Shown here piece by piece: positions 13,461 through 23,750 of a stretch of 64,000 nt of DNA (position 1 is its first letter; each line of letters opens with the position of its first letter). Under the pieces are notes generated by a model, which did no database searches, had not been told where the DNA came from, and saw only the letters and a list, made by a program, of their open reading frames with translations. The stretch lies in assembly GCA_009741485.1 (NCBI GenBank), contig CM019216.1, positions 25,085,119-25,149,118 of the forward strand. The letters run 5' to 3'. This DNA is from Malurus cyaneus samueli. Taxonomy: Eukaryota; Chordata; Aves; Passeriformes; Maluridae. The position numbers and the translations under genes were made by a program.

Positions 13461-13963
13461 GCCCATATAATGGGCAGTGCTGGCTGTGAGTTTCTGTATT
13501 TCACACATCAATAACTTTCAAGTTTCTTTTACATTACACTTGAAATAGCTTGTATACATTTTTTAAACATACATAGCCCTTATGGGGACATAAAAATTTT
13601 AAACCACTTCTTTTTCCTATCCACTTAAAGTAAATAATTCTGTCTAAATACAAGCTTGATCATTTTATCCTTAAATTGTTAACTTGACATTGTTGAACAA
13701 GCTTTAATGCAATGTAACTGACTTTATGCAACTGAAAAAGTACTGTGGCTTCATGTTTTGCTTGCCACTTTCCTACTGGCTGATAAGCAGTTGACCCATA
13801 ATAAAGAAAACCAGGAATAAAAAACCCCACTTAATTATAATATGTAAGTGTCACACATTTAAATCAGCTGGTTATGTGAAAAGATACCACATCCTGATGT
13901 AAAGACACTGGCCTGTATCACCAATCCTTATCTCAGTCAGATACTGTATATTTGTCAGATTTT

Positions 13964-14011
13964 ATGATCTCAGAGGGCTTTTCCAACCTAATTGCTTCCA
14001 TGATTCTGCGA
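13964..14011 (+). repeat. CR1 3' tail scrap
   Basis: ATGATCTCAGAGGGCTTTTC, then CCAACCTAATTGCTTCCATG and ATTCTGCG. This is the diverged terminal 50 bp of a CR1 element, abutting the LTR remnant that starts near 14096. Confidence 0.6.
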
Positions 14012-14095
14012 ATAAATTATGCATGCCACAAAAAGATAAAAAAGTTGATCTACTCTTATTGACAACTTCAGCTATTTCTGGCTTCTCTCCTCACT

Positions 14096-14740
14096 GCAAG
14101 CAGCTGCCCTGGGTTTGCACAGCAGTGTTTCAGTGGGGCGCAGGTACAGGGGTGGTTTCTCTGAGAAGCTGCCAAAAGCTTCCCCCATATCTGATGGAGC
14201 CAAAGCCAGCCAGCTCCAGGATGACCCCCTGCAGGCCAAGGCTGAGCCCATCAGTGACAGTGGTAGCACTTCTGGGATAACACAGTTCAGACTAGGGGAA
14301 AAAATAATGAACTGGGCAACTGCAGTCAGAAAAAAGTGTGAGAATAGCAAGAGAGACAGCTTTGCAGACACAAGAGCCTGTGGGAAGTGTGAATTTGAGC
14401 AAGCTTCTGGCAGCACCTGTGGTCCCATGGAGGGGGCCCACATTAGAGCAGGTTTGCTGGCAGGAATTGTGACCCTATGGGGGACCCACACTGGAGCAGG
14501 CTGTTCCCGAAGGAGACTGCACACCATGGAAGGGACCACACTGGAGCAATTTGTAAAAACTGCAGCCCATGGGAAGGAATTCATGTTGGGAAAGTTCTTG
14601 GAGGACTCTTTGCTGTGGGAGGCACCCCACACTGGAATAGAGTAAGAGTGTGTGGGGTCCTCCCCTGAGGAAGAAGGAGCACAAAAATTATGTGTAATGA
14701 ACTGTGTGATGACTGCATCCAACTTTCATCCAAGATCAGC
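14096..14740 (-). mobile_element. ERVL-type LTR fragment, inverted relative to the 11.5-kb copy
   Basis: On the + strand this shows the reverse complement of the features in 11488-12609: GGTTTGCACAGCAGTG near the LTR end, GGGTGGTTTCTCTGAGAAGC (compare the 3' CAGCTTCT...CACCC), and several 'ACTGGAGCA' repeats (14480-14550). The LTR 5' start (TGTACTGGG type) is not found, so it appears 5'-truncated. It contains the longest open frame in the window (14072-14722, minus), which has no recognisable domain and follows LTR sequence, so I do not call it a gene. Confidence 0.65.
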
Positions 14741-15113
14741 TCATCACGGCCAACCATATGACAATTACTGTATAGCTTGTCCACATTTTCTTTCAGAAAT
14801 TTTATGGTTCCTTCTTTTGCTAGTAGAAAAGATGGAAACAAAATCTTTCTACTGACACAGTTGTTTCATTTCTAAGGCTTTCTATTCATCACTTTGGAAG
14901 GCAGAACTTCGAGTATCAAGTTATATTCTGTAAACAAATTCTGCTGACACCACCTGCATAACAATTGTAGCATGTACTTAAAGAATACCTGTTCAGCCCT
15001 TCTCTCTTTTCAAGCAGAATAAATTACTACTTAGTTGTATGCTTATGAAAAACACTATTTCTTTCTTGAATACCACACAACATTTCTCAACTAAATATCA
15101 TGTGACTTCTTAC

Positions 15114-15218
15114 CTGGCAAACAGCTACAGTAAAATTCACCAATCAAATCGTGGCAATGGCCTCCATTTTTGCAGGGCTCGGAAGAACATTCATCAATAT
15201 CCGTGGAACAGTTTTTGT
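15114..15218 (-). CDS. EYS: EGF-like exon (105 bp, phase 1-1), probable EYS
   Basis: This internal exon encodes the end of one EGF module and most of the next calcium-binding one. The acceptor is a pyrimidine tract ending CTGTCAG and the donor is G|GTAAG. With the split Asp codon supplied by the previous exon it reads D-K-N-C (Cys6 of the upstream module), D-I-D-E-C (calcium-binding start, Cys1), E-P-C, N-G-G-H-C, then [12 protein letters not shown], an exact fit to the Asx-hydroxylation pattern C-x-[DN]-x4-[FY]-x-C-x-C, and ends L-P-G. It has six cysteines and no stop. Such modules are extracellular and stabilised by disulfides and calcium. The 28.1-kb exon joins in frame, giving C-P-P-G-F-T-D-K-N-C. 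The following exon in the window (1-147) is decayed. The gene assignment rests on tiny phase-1 EGF exons in very long AT-rich introns. Other multi-EGF genes such as SVEP1, CUBN or a NOTCH relative are not excluded. Confidence 0.85.
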
Positions 15219-18200
15219 CTGACAGAAAAGAAAATTAAACATTAAAACTATAAATCATGCTGGGAAAGCAGAAAAGCTGCTTCACAGTACAAGTGACAAC
15301 TGCATAATTTAACTTTTCCAGGTTGGAAACACAATTTTATTTCTGCTTGACAGCTTTAAAACTAGAGATATTCATAGATCATAGCTGATAGTTAACAAAT
15401 TAAATATTGTAAAGGAATAAACATGAAGAGCATCTGCAAATACATTCTTTGTGCATTCCGGCATTACAAACCAAGACCATAATTACTAGGGCTATATGCC
15501 ACTCTGAAAAAAACTGTTTTAGAGATTTAATAGCCTTAGTAACAATGGTAAGGAAAAAAATATTTCTCAAGGTTGCATCTATATTTAGGTAAATGAAGCC
15601 ATTTCTCAGATCCAAACAGAAACCCACAAATTCACTCAGCTGTTTCTTCATTTTTCTGCTTTTAAAGAGATTTAATTGATCTGTAATTCAAACTTGTTCA
15701 AATCTGAAACAACAAAAATATAGGCCAATATACAAAAAATACATGGAGGGGAAAATTTAAACAATGGGATAAATGGCTTATGAAACAACTTATTGGACAT
15801 ACCAAACAAAATTCAATCTCTTGTTTCTCTGTTGTGCAATGCACTAATTTAAGGCAATCCTTAGGCTATTATAAATAATACTGGGGTCTTTCTGAACCAA
15901 AAATGGTTGACAACTGATGGGACAAGTGTATGAACTAGGAGCTCAGAGGAATACCAGAAGCCATTGACAGAGCGGGAGATCTCTTACTGTCACTGATATG
16001 AATGAGCAGAATTGTTGTTGGTATTCGGCACAGAAGCTGATGGAAGGTACCTTGTGCCACTCAAATCAGATATACCAGATAAGTAATGCATCCAGGGACT
16101 TCAGTCTAAGGACCCAAATTACAGGATCATGTGGGGTTTCCATGATCCCTCTTGAACAGAGCTTAGACAATTCTCAATTCATTGCAACAATAAATACACG
16201 GCTGGCAGATGGTGTCACCTTGCAGTTTAGTCTTACTTAACCATATGATGTACTTTCAGCTAACATTGAAAAATAGAACTCAAACAAAAATCAAACAAAA
16301 GGGGCTGGAGAGAAAGAGAGAAGACTGAGGAAGGAAAACAGCCAAATACCCTATATAGTCTTCCTCTAAGATATTTATTTAGAAAAAGGTTTAAGGGAAT
16401 GGAAGCAGAAGTTAATGGACAAGATAATGATAAAAGTAGGTAAGAATTTAAAATTATGTGAAAAACACTATAATACACTGTATTTAATTATTAAATACAG
16501 ATCAGGAATCCAGTAGAATCACTTTAAAGAAAACTTCAATTTTTTAATAGCTTATGGGTTTTTCTGTTGCTGTTTTGTTTTGTGTTTGCTTTTATTATTT
16601 TGAATAGATTGGAGAACTAGCAGAATCCTTATGAACACAGGACTTGGACTGATAGAGTATTTAATTACAAACCCATATTTTTTGAAAGCAATCATCATTC
16701 AAAAATTCAAAGCTATTTGAATGCACTAGTGACATTTTTTCTTGCAGTCGTGGAAAAGGTAACTGCAAAATACTTGATTCAAAGTTAAAGGAAAAAGCAC
16801 TCTCTAAAGAAAGAAATGTGGAAAACTTGAGTGAGAGCAATCAAAATCCATGGAAAGGGAAGGAGGGTGAAGAACATAATAACAAAGGAATTCAGTAAAA
16901 CTGAAAAGAATGTAGAAAAGTTCTGATTTGAAACTGATAGCGAACATCTTACCTTAAATAGTTAATTAAGAAAGCTGCTGCTTTCCATAAATACACAAGA
17001 ACAAATTTTCTTTTTTTTTGGAGAAAGGCAACTGAATATTAGTGACCAACGTGGCACTTCTTAATTTTCATTTCAAAACATGAAAAGCCCAAATGACTAA
17101 AAAGTAGGTCAAGTTGCTAAGTATAACCTAAAAAGTACAACATATATATGCAGGCATGAAATCAGAGCAGCAAAGGCATGTAGCTACCATAGGATGGTGA
17201 GGGTAACAAGAAATTATGCTCTATGTACTTCAGTATTGAAGGTGGAGGAGAGCTGTGGTTTTCCATCCCCTGAAGGAGGATTGCTACTGGCAATGGCAAT
17301 CATGCAAAATTGTTCAATGTTTCTTCTGCCTCAACCATCAGTAAAAAGACCAGCTGCAAAGCAGATCACCATCATAATTGATACCTATGATTAAAGGGCA
17401 AAACTTCAGTGTTGAATGCAGAAGAAAAGCTGTAGAATTGTCAGATGAGTTAAATTTCCAGATAGGCTGGTCTGATGAACCACACCCTTGGGTATTAGTG
17501 GACAAAAACTTGATAGCTTTTTCCCCGAACATGTGAAAAATAGATATAGTACCTGAAGGTTCAGTAAAATCAGCCTTTAGAAAAAGAATAAAATATAGAG
17601 ACATGAAAATATAGATTCATTTGTGAAACTTCAGTTTCTGGAAGAAATGTTGGGAAAAGTTCTTAAGGTGTTTATTTTCAAGAACCTATAAACATAAAAT
17701 AATTTATTACAAAATAAGCCTTATATAAGTAAATTAATTCCCTTCTGTGCTAGATCTACATATTTGTGGTTTAAGAAAACAGATGGCATGAGTCATGCTC
17801 TTTGTGTTCACTAATGTTTCTGCTATCTTTTGTAAAATCCTCATAACTGGTCTACATAGAAACTATAAGAGAATATGATAAATAAAACTTTTTGGAAAGC
17901 CTTATTTATACATTAGTTATCAGTGGTTTTATTACCAGACTTGGTGAATGAATTGCACGGATTTTGAAAGAAATCTACTACCCATTCAGTTCCACTCATT
18001 TTTTTTCCACAATCTGGATGGTGTACAACAATGTAAGCTTACTGATGACAACATGAAAAGACACATTGAAGACCAGGATTAGAAGTCTTCATAAATTTTA
18101 AAATATTGAAGATAGAGTTTAAAATAACAAATGTAATCCAAGTGGAATATACCAAACAAAAAAAAAAAAAATCACATGTTAAATAGGAATAAACCCCAGA

Positions 18201-19280
18201 ATTTTGTTTCAAAACAGTTTGCTGGTATACATAAAAAAGAACATATCCAGTTAGAAGCATAAAACAATCCTTCCATTCTCATCTTACTGGAGAACAGCTG
18301 AATATGCAGTGTTTTACATTGTGAAATGAGGTGTATTCCAGGAAATTGTGGACCAAATGACAGTCCATATGAGCATGATAGGAATGACAAACAGCTAAAG
18401 AGCATGACCTCTTAGGATGAACAAAATGAATGGTCCTGTAAAGCCTAAATAAGGAAAATCTGAATAGAAATGTGATGGGAACCATAAAATAAGAAAGTAC
18501 TTTTTCAAAAGCCATCAATTTGCTGTGTTTTGTAGCAGACAGGGTGAGAAGTAATGCATTTAAACTGCAGTGAAATATTAGACAATAAGGAACTCCTTTT
18601 AATGGTTAGTATAACATCAGACTGGAAAAATTCCCCCAAGAAAATAAGGAATCATTGGACTTCTTTAAGAAGAAGAAGGTGAGAAGAAACATAGTATATG
18701 GCATCTTTTTTTTCTGGGATAAGGATGAAACAGATAATAGTATTCTGTTCTAGTGTAATGATTTTATAATTTAGAGGTCATACACTCTGCTTATAATACT
18801 GAAGGAGGTCCAAAGATTTCTGTTTGTGTAGTGAGTTGGATTGTCTGGAAACTTGCTTTGCCTTATGGTGAAGGTCTTAAGTTACTTGGTGTGTGATAAC
18901 AGAGCTCTGACTTTGAAACCAGTGCTTCTGTCCAAATCTTTGTCTCCACTCTATTTCTCCATTAAAACACGTATCTCCATTAGTTATATAAAAGAGAGGT
19001 GAGTCCAGGCTTGCAGCAGGAGAGAAAAACAGAGGATAAAAATGTTAATACTATCAGGAAGAGACAATTCTTGCACACCATAAATGTACATGGTTGGAAT
19101 TACAGAAGGACAGTTACAAAGGCCTACTCTTCCAAAGAGAGCAGTACAGCTTTTGGCACATTCAAGATGAATTCACCCCTCAAATCTTTCTCACTAGAAG
19201 ACCATAATGAGACAAATGAAGCATTTTACATTTCCCTCAGTCACTTTTTCTGTACATAAATGTGAAAAATCCTTACTCAA

Positions 19281-19890
19281 TGTCATGGGTTTAAACCTGA
19301 TTTTTCCCAATCCGAGTCATGGCACCAAAAAATGTCGTGGTTTGGACTGTGCTGAAAGCCAAAAGCACCGGACCCACGATGTTCTCTCCTTTCCCCCACC
19401 GGAGAGGGAGGAGGGAGAGCAAAAGCCCAACTATCATGAAAATTTATGGCTTTCAGATAACATAACATAATTGAGAGAAAGATACGTATGTGCTTCACAG
19501 AGTGGTCAGACAGGCTGAATAAGGTTTTGCCGTGACTCAGATCGGGAAAAATCAGGTTTAAACCCACGACATTATTGGTGAAGAATGCAGGCAAACATCA
19601 AAGAATGAGTGATTTTTTAGATGGGAGTTAAGGAAAGATTAATGGACGAGGATGAGTTTTCTAAACACCGTCCTTGTTAGCATATGGCTAATTGAGAGAA
19701 AGATATATAGTCGGTCAGACAAGTTTAAGCTCCACTCTGTTGCTGTACTCTTTTAAGGTAGAATGATAAGTTCTAGGGGTGGATATACTTTTGTCTTTAG
19801 TTTTCTCTTTGTTGGTGTAGGTATAATTTCTGTGTTAAGAGTAAGAGTTGGGAAAAATCATTGGGAAAAATCAGGTTTAAACCCACGACA
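19281..19890. mobile_element. Compact LTR-like element with 28-bp inverted ends, 5-bp target duplication and tRNA-His-like arms
   Basis: The element begins TGTCATGGGTTTAAACC at 19281. It ends with the near-perfect inverse, GGTTTAAACCCACGACA, at 19890; the inverted ends match 27 of 28 bases. It is flanked by CTCAA at 19276-19280 and 19891-19895, a 5-bp target duplication as made by ERV integrases. A second inner copy of the right end sits at 19532-19570 and matches the left arm over 37 bases with 3 mismatches. The left arm holds AATCCGAGTCATGGCACCA (19309-19327), the 3' end of tRNA-His including CCA with one mismatch, so its complement is a primer-binding-like site. TGTCGTGGTTT at 19333 may be another LTR edge. 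No coding capacity was seen. Confidence 0.6.
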
Positions 19891-20339
19891 CTCAACTATT
19901 TCAACACTGACTTCTAAACACATGCTTCATTTCCCCTCCCACTTCGTTTCCTGAATCTCCCTTCCACAGGAGACCAAGCCTATGCACCAACTGAAATCTT
20001 GTGATAACTTTTGTTTAGCTAAACAGTCCATTTTTCAAAGTACTGCAGGTCACTTCTGGTCACTTGAAGCTTTCAGATGCAAGCACAGAAAAAAACAAGC
20101 AGATTATAGCTGCTGAACTGTAGCTGAGTTGCATGTGTGGAAACAACAAAAGTGATTTGAAAAGGTCTGCTGAAGACCTCAGCATATGAGCCCTATTGCA
20201 GTATTGTGAGAAAAAATGTATTCTCGGATGTATTTAAATAAAACAAAAAAGGAACATTGATGTGCAAAACACCTCTGCATAAAACATTGATTAGAATGTT
20301 CCATATTTAAAAATAAGTGGGAAGGATGCAGGAAAAGCT

Positions 20340-20600
20340 ACACAATTTATTCAGCAACTGAAGAAAGCACGCTGTCGGCAAAGGCTTAAAGAGCTCCATC
20401 TGTTTCATTTAGAAGAAACAAAACCAAACAGTGACTTGATTACAGTGTGTAAGTATCTTTACAAAGAGAGAATACTTGGGTAGCAAGAGCTTTTTCATTT
20501 TTTGTAGAAAAGGTAATGAGATGCAAGTTGAAGACAGAAATTTAAATAAAATATTTAATATAAACTTCTAAATCTGATGGTGATTACTACTGAAAAAAAA
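20340..20600 (+). repeat. Ancient CR1/L3-like fragment
   Basis: Shows AAAGAGCTCCATCTGTTTC, GTGACTTGATTACAGTGTG then 'taagtatctttacaaagag', and 'gagatgcaagttgaagacag'. This is the conserved segment just before the 3' UTR in old amniote CR1/L3 elements. It is strongly diverged and much older in appearance than the other CR1 tails here. Confidence 0.55.
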
Positions 20601-21350
20601 TGCCAGTGAATTCTGGCTTCTTTTCATGCATTCAAATCAGGATTGAATGCTTTTGGATTCATTGTGTGCTTTAATCAAAACTAGAGTAATTAGGTTCAGT
20701 ACAAGGTGGTTAATGGCTGACATTAACTGCCTTCTGGAACACAGACCTAATACAGAGCATACAACCAGCAATCTATGGATTGTCAGAAGATTTGTAGGAT
20801 AAATGCACTCATCCTGCAGCCCTCTCTGTGTCTTTTCTAGGAAAACATCACAACAATTTAGTGAGACAGCTATATTTCTGTGGCAGCAATAGCCCACCCT
20901 GAGGCACCCGGGCTCTGCAGCATCGCTGTCATCATGTGAAATGTGTGTGTCCTGCTCTTGGAGGGTACACTGGGATAATCAGGTGTAAGGTGCTGCTCTG
21001 TTGTTACCAGAGCAAATGGCCAGTGCTATTCCATTTCTTGCCTGGGTACCAATGTTCCAAGGGAAAAAAGGAATTTTTTTTTTAATAGAAGTTGTATAAA
21101 CAGCTTTAAAAATCATAATTTTGCATTTAACGTATTTCCCGTCCTGCCTCAAGACTCCTCAGCAGTCTCCAGTCAACTTATTATTTAAACGAAGAGAGTC
21201 AAGCTGTGGTGTAAGATTCCTACTGTCACCACTGCCACCTTGAAGCCCAGTGCACACGGCATTGCCTTTGCAGCCTCGGGCCACTGCTCAGGTGTCAAGC
21301 TAAGAGCAGGGGCCTCAGGACTTGTCTAGTGGCCAGGCTGATCTTAGATC

Positions 21351-21548
21351 CATAGGATCATGGAATGGTTTGGAAAATACCTTCCAGACCATCTAGTGCC
21401 ACCACCCCTGCCATGGGCAGGGGCACTTCCTGAGACCAGGTTCAAGCTTGAACACTGTTGGGATGGGGCATCCACAGCTACTCTGGGCAAACTGCACTCT
21501 CATAATAAAAAATCTTTTCCACAGCAAAGGATTTTTTCTGTATGACAC
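21351..21548 (-). repeat. CR1 3' end, minus orientation
   Basis: Starts CATAGGATCATGGAATGG (reverse of the CR1 tail), then 'ccagaccatctagtgccacc' and 'ttgggatggggcatccacag'. These are diagnostic CR1 3' UTR and ORF2-end segments. Confidence 0.8.
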
Positions 21549-23412
21549 TCTGTTTTAGTTTTCCTTAAATTAATAGATTGAGTAGCTATACTTATTGTGA
21601 ATAGGATACAGACAGGAAAACCAAGCATTCACACTGTATAGAATGAACTAAGTATGACCCTAAAGTGAGTCTGTGGTGTGGAGGAATACATGGCAGAGAG
21701 TAGAGGCCTTGAGAGTGCTTGTAATAAGGTACTGGAGACTCTGAGGCTGTTAACACATCACCTAGAGCCAGTTATCAAATGTAGGACCAGGTCAAAAACA
21801 GTTTTAGGAATCAAAAAAATGAGCAAAGAATAAATTGTTAACATATGCAAAATGCCTCAAATATAACAAAATTAGAGACTTGCAAAACTCATGTCGCAAC
21901 AGAAAATTAAGTCCTAACAAGTTTCTTGAGGCAGTTAGAACAAAAATTTCAAGTGAAAGTGTCTTGATATCCATGTGTTACTTGTACAGGTGTACTCAGA
22001 AGTAAGAAGTGAAAACAGCACTCATTGTGCTGGCATGTTACTGTGCATTGTATAATGTCATACATGACATTAACTTTGAAAAAATATGGAATTAAGGAAA
22101 AATGTAACTCAGTAACTCAGGAAGACTAAAAGTTTCAGCCCTGTGTTCCAGTGTCTTCTCTGTGTGTTAAGCTTTTCTAGACATGATTGTTTTTCTTTTT
22201 ATGTAATAAGAGCCTCCCAGTAACTGACATTTTTAAAAATTGAAAATCAAGCCTATTCATATAAAATGATTATGCTTTAATTTATCTAAAATTAATTTAT
22301 CTAAAATAAATTAAATACACAGTCACACCCAGAAAGATATTAACTGATGTTCTACATACATTATGTTATGCATGATATTATGTCATAGTTGGCATCGCTA
22401 TTGGAAAAAACAACCATTATATCTAAAATAAAGGGGAAAAACTGAATACAAAAATAATTTCATAACACCTTCAGTAGAGCAAAGATAAAATAAATTCTAT
22501 ACAAGGTAATTAAAGTTTTGATTGAAGAATTAACTTATCTTTTGTCAGATGCTTCCAACTATTATCATTCACCCTCTAATTTAAACCAATCATGCTTAGT
22601 ATTTCCAGATGGAATACTATCAGAGAAATGTGCTATTTGGTTTCTCATATAAAAAAACCAAGAAATTTTGCTTATATTTAAATTGACTGTAAAAAAACCC
22701 AATTCATTTTTCTCTCATGCAATTAGTGAACTTTTATGCATTATTTTATAAAAAAAATTATGTAATGTAATTTGCAGCATGATGGAACTTAAACAGACTT
22801 TTCTGCACTCTACTGATCTTTTTTTCTCATTCAAGTGTTCTAACCTGAATTCCTTCCAAAGAAAGCAGACACACTTACATGTGACATGACAATAAATATT
22901 CTCTAATAACTCAGAAACACGTAATGAATACATTTTCATGAATGCATAAACGCTGTTTATTTTCCAGCACGTTAGTTTTGCACACCCCACTGTGGGAAGC
23001 CTGCCCTCAGCAGCCTGTCATTTACAGCGTTTGTGGCAACCAGCGCTCTGCCTGCCCTGTTCCAGCTGAGCAGGGGAGAGGAAATCAGCCCTTCCCTCTC
23101 ATCCAGCATGGCCTGCCATGAGTCCGAGCTCTGCTGGCCAGCAGCACAGAGAACCATCCCTCCCTCTAGTTTTCAGCATTCAGGTTTAGATTCGGTTTGA
23201 AAAACCTTAGTGCTTTGACCTGGTATCAGACACAGGCATGCTGCTCAAATGAACTCGGTCACCAGGGGACACCACAGCAAAGACCTGGCTTTGGAGCTGC
23301 TTCTGTGATGGCTGTAGGGGCTGATTGATGTGGAGCAATAATCTGATGCATGAGAGACTGAGTTTCTCTGCCTGACTCTGAGGATGGATGAGAACCCACA
23401 GATCCCCTAATC

Positions 23413-23750
23413 TATTAGATTGGAATAGACCTCCAAGGTCATTGATCTATCTTTTGTCTAATCACCACCGTGTCAACTAAACCATTGTACTAGGGGCCAC
23501 GTCCAGTTATTTCTTGAACATCTCCAGAGTTTGTGACCCCACCACCTCCCTGTCAGCCTGTTCCACTGCTTGACAACCCTTTCCATTTGAAAATTCTTCC
23601 TGATGTCCAACCTGAACCTCCTCTGGTGCAGCTGTGTCCTCTTGTCTTGTCACACCATACCTGGGAGAACAGGCGAACCTTGCTAGAACCTCCTTTTGGG
23701 CAGATGCAGATATCTCAGGCCAGTTTTTTTCCTTTGAATTGTCTGGAACA
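23413..23750 (-). repeat. CR1 3' fragment, minus orientation
   Basis: Contains TTGGAATAGACCTCCAAGGT, 'ttcttgaacatctccagag', 'ccaccacctccctgtcagc' and 'cctgatgtccaacctgaacc'. It is a readable CR1 3' region with no intact reading frame. Confidence 0.8.

Larger units (their letters stand above)
148..15113 (-). other. Intron between the 15.1-kb exon and the decayed exon
   Basis: About 15 kb of AT-rich intron with no supported gene. It holds old CR1 pieces near 3.2, 3.9-4.7 and 14.0 kb, ERVL-type LTR remnants near 9.2, 11.5-12.6 and 14.1-14.7 kb, and simple AT repeats near 13.3-13.5 kb. Between these I see only unassigned sequence. GC-richer stretches at 1900-2150, 2770-3060, 10020-10200 and 12610-12900 look repeat-derived, but I could not name the family. 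Confidence 0.6.

Noticed and set aside
14072..14722. A 216-codon open frame on the minus strand, the longest in the window
   Set aside because: It coincides with an inverted ERVL-type LTR fragment, shows no domain or motif, and overlaps equally open frames on the other strand.
19309..19327. A tRNA-His gene
   Set aside because: Only the last 19 bases including CCA match. There is no anticodon or D arm, and nuclear tRNA genes of vertebrates do not encode CCA.
19281..19890. A DNA transposon (terminal inverted repeat type)
   Set aside because: TG...CA ends, the 5-bp duplication and tRNA-His-like sequence fit an LTR-class origin better, though a cut-and-paste origin is not fully excluded.
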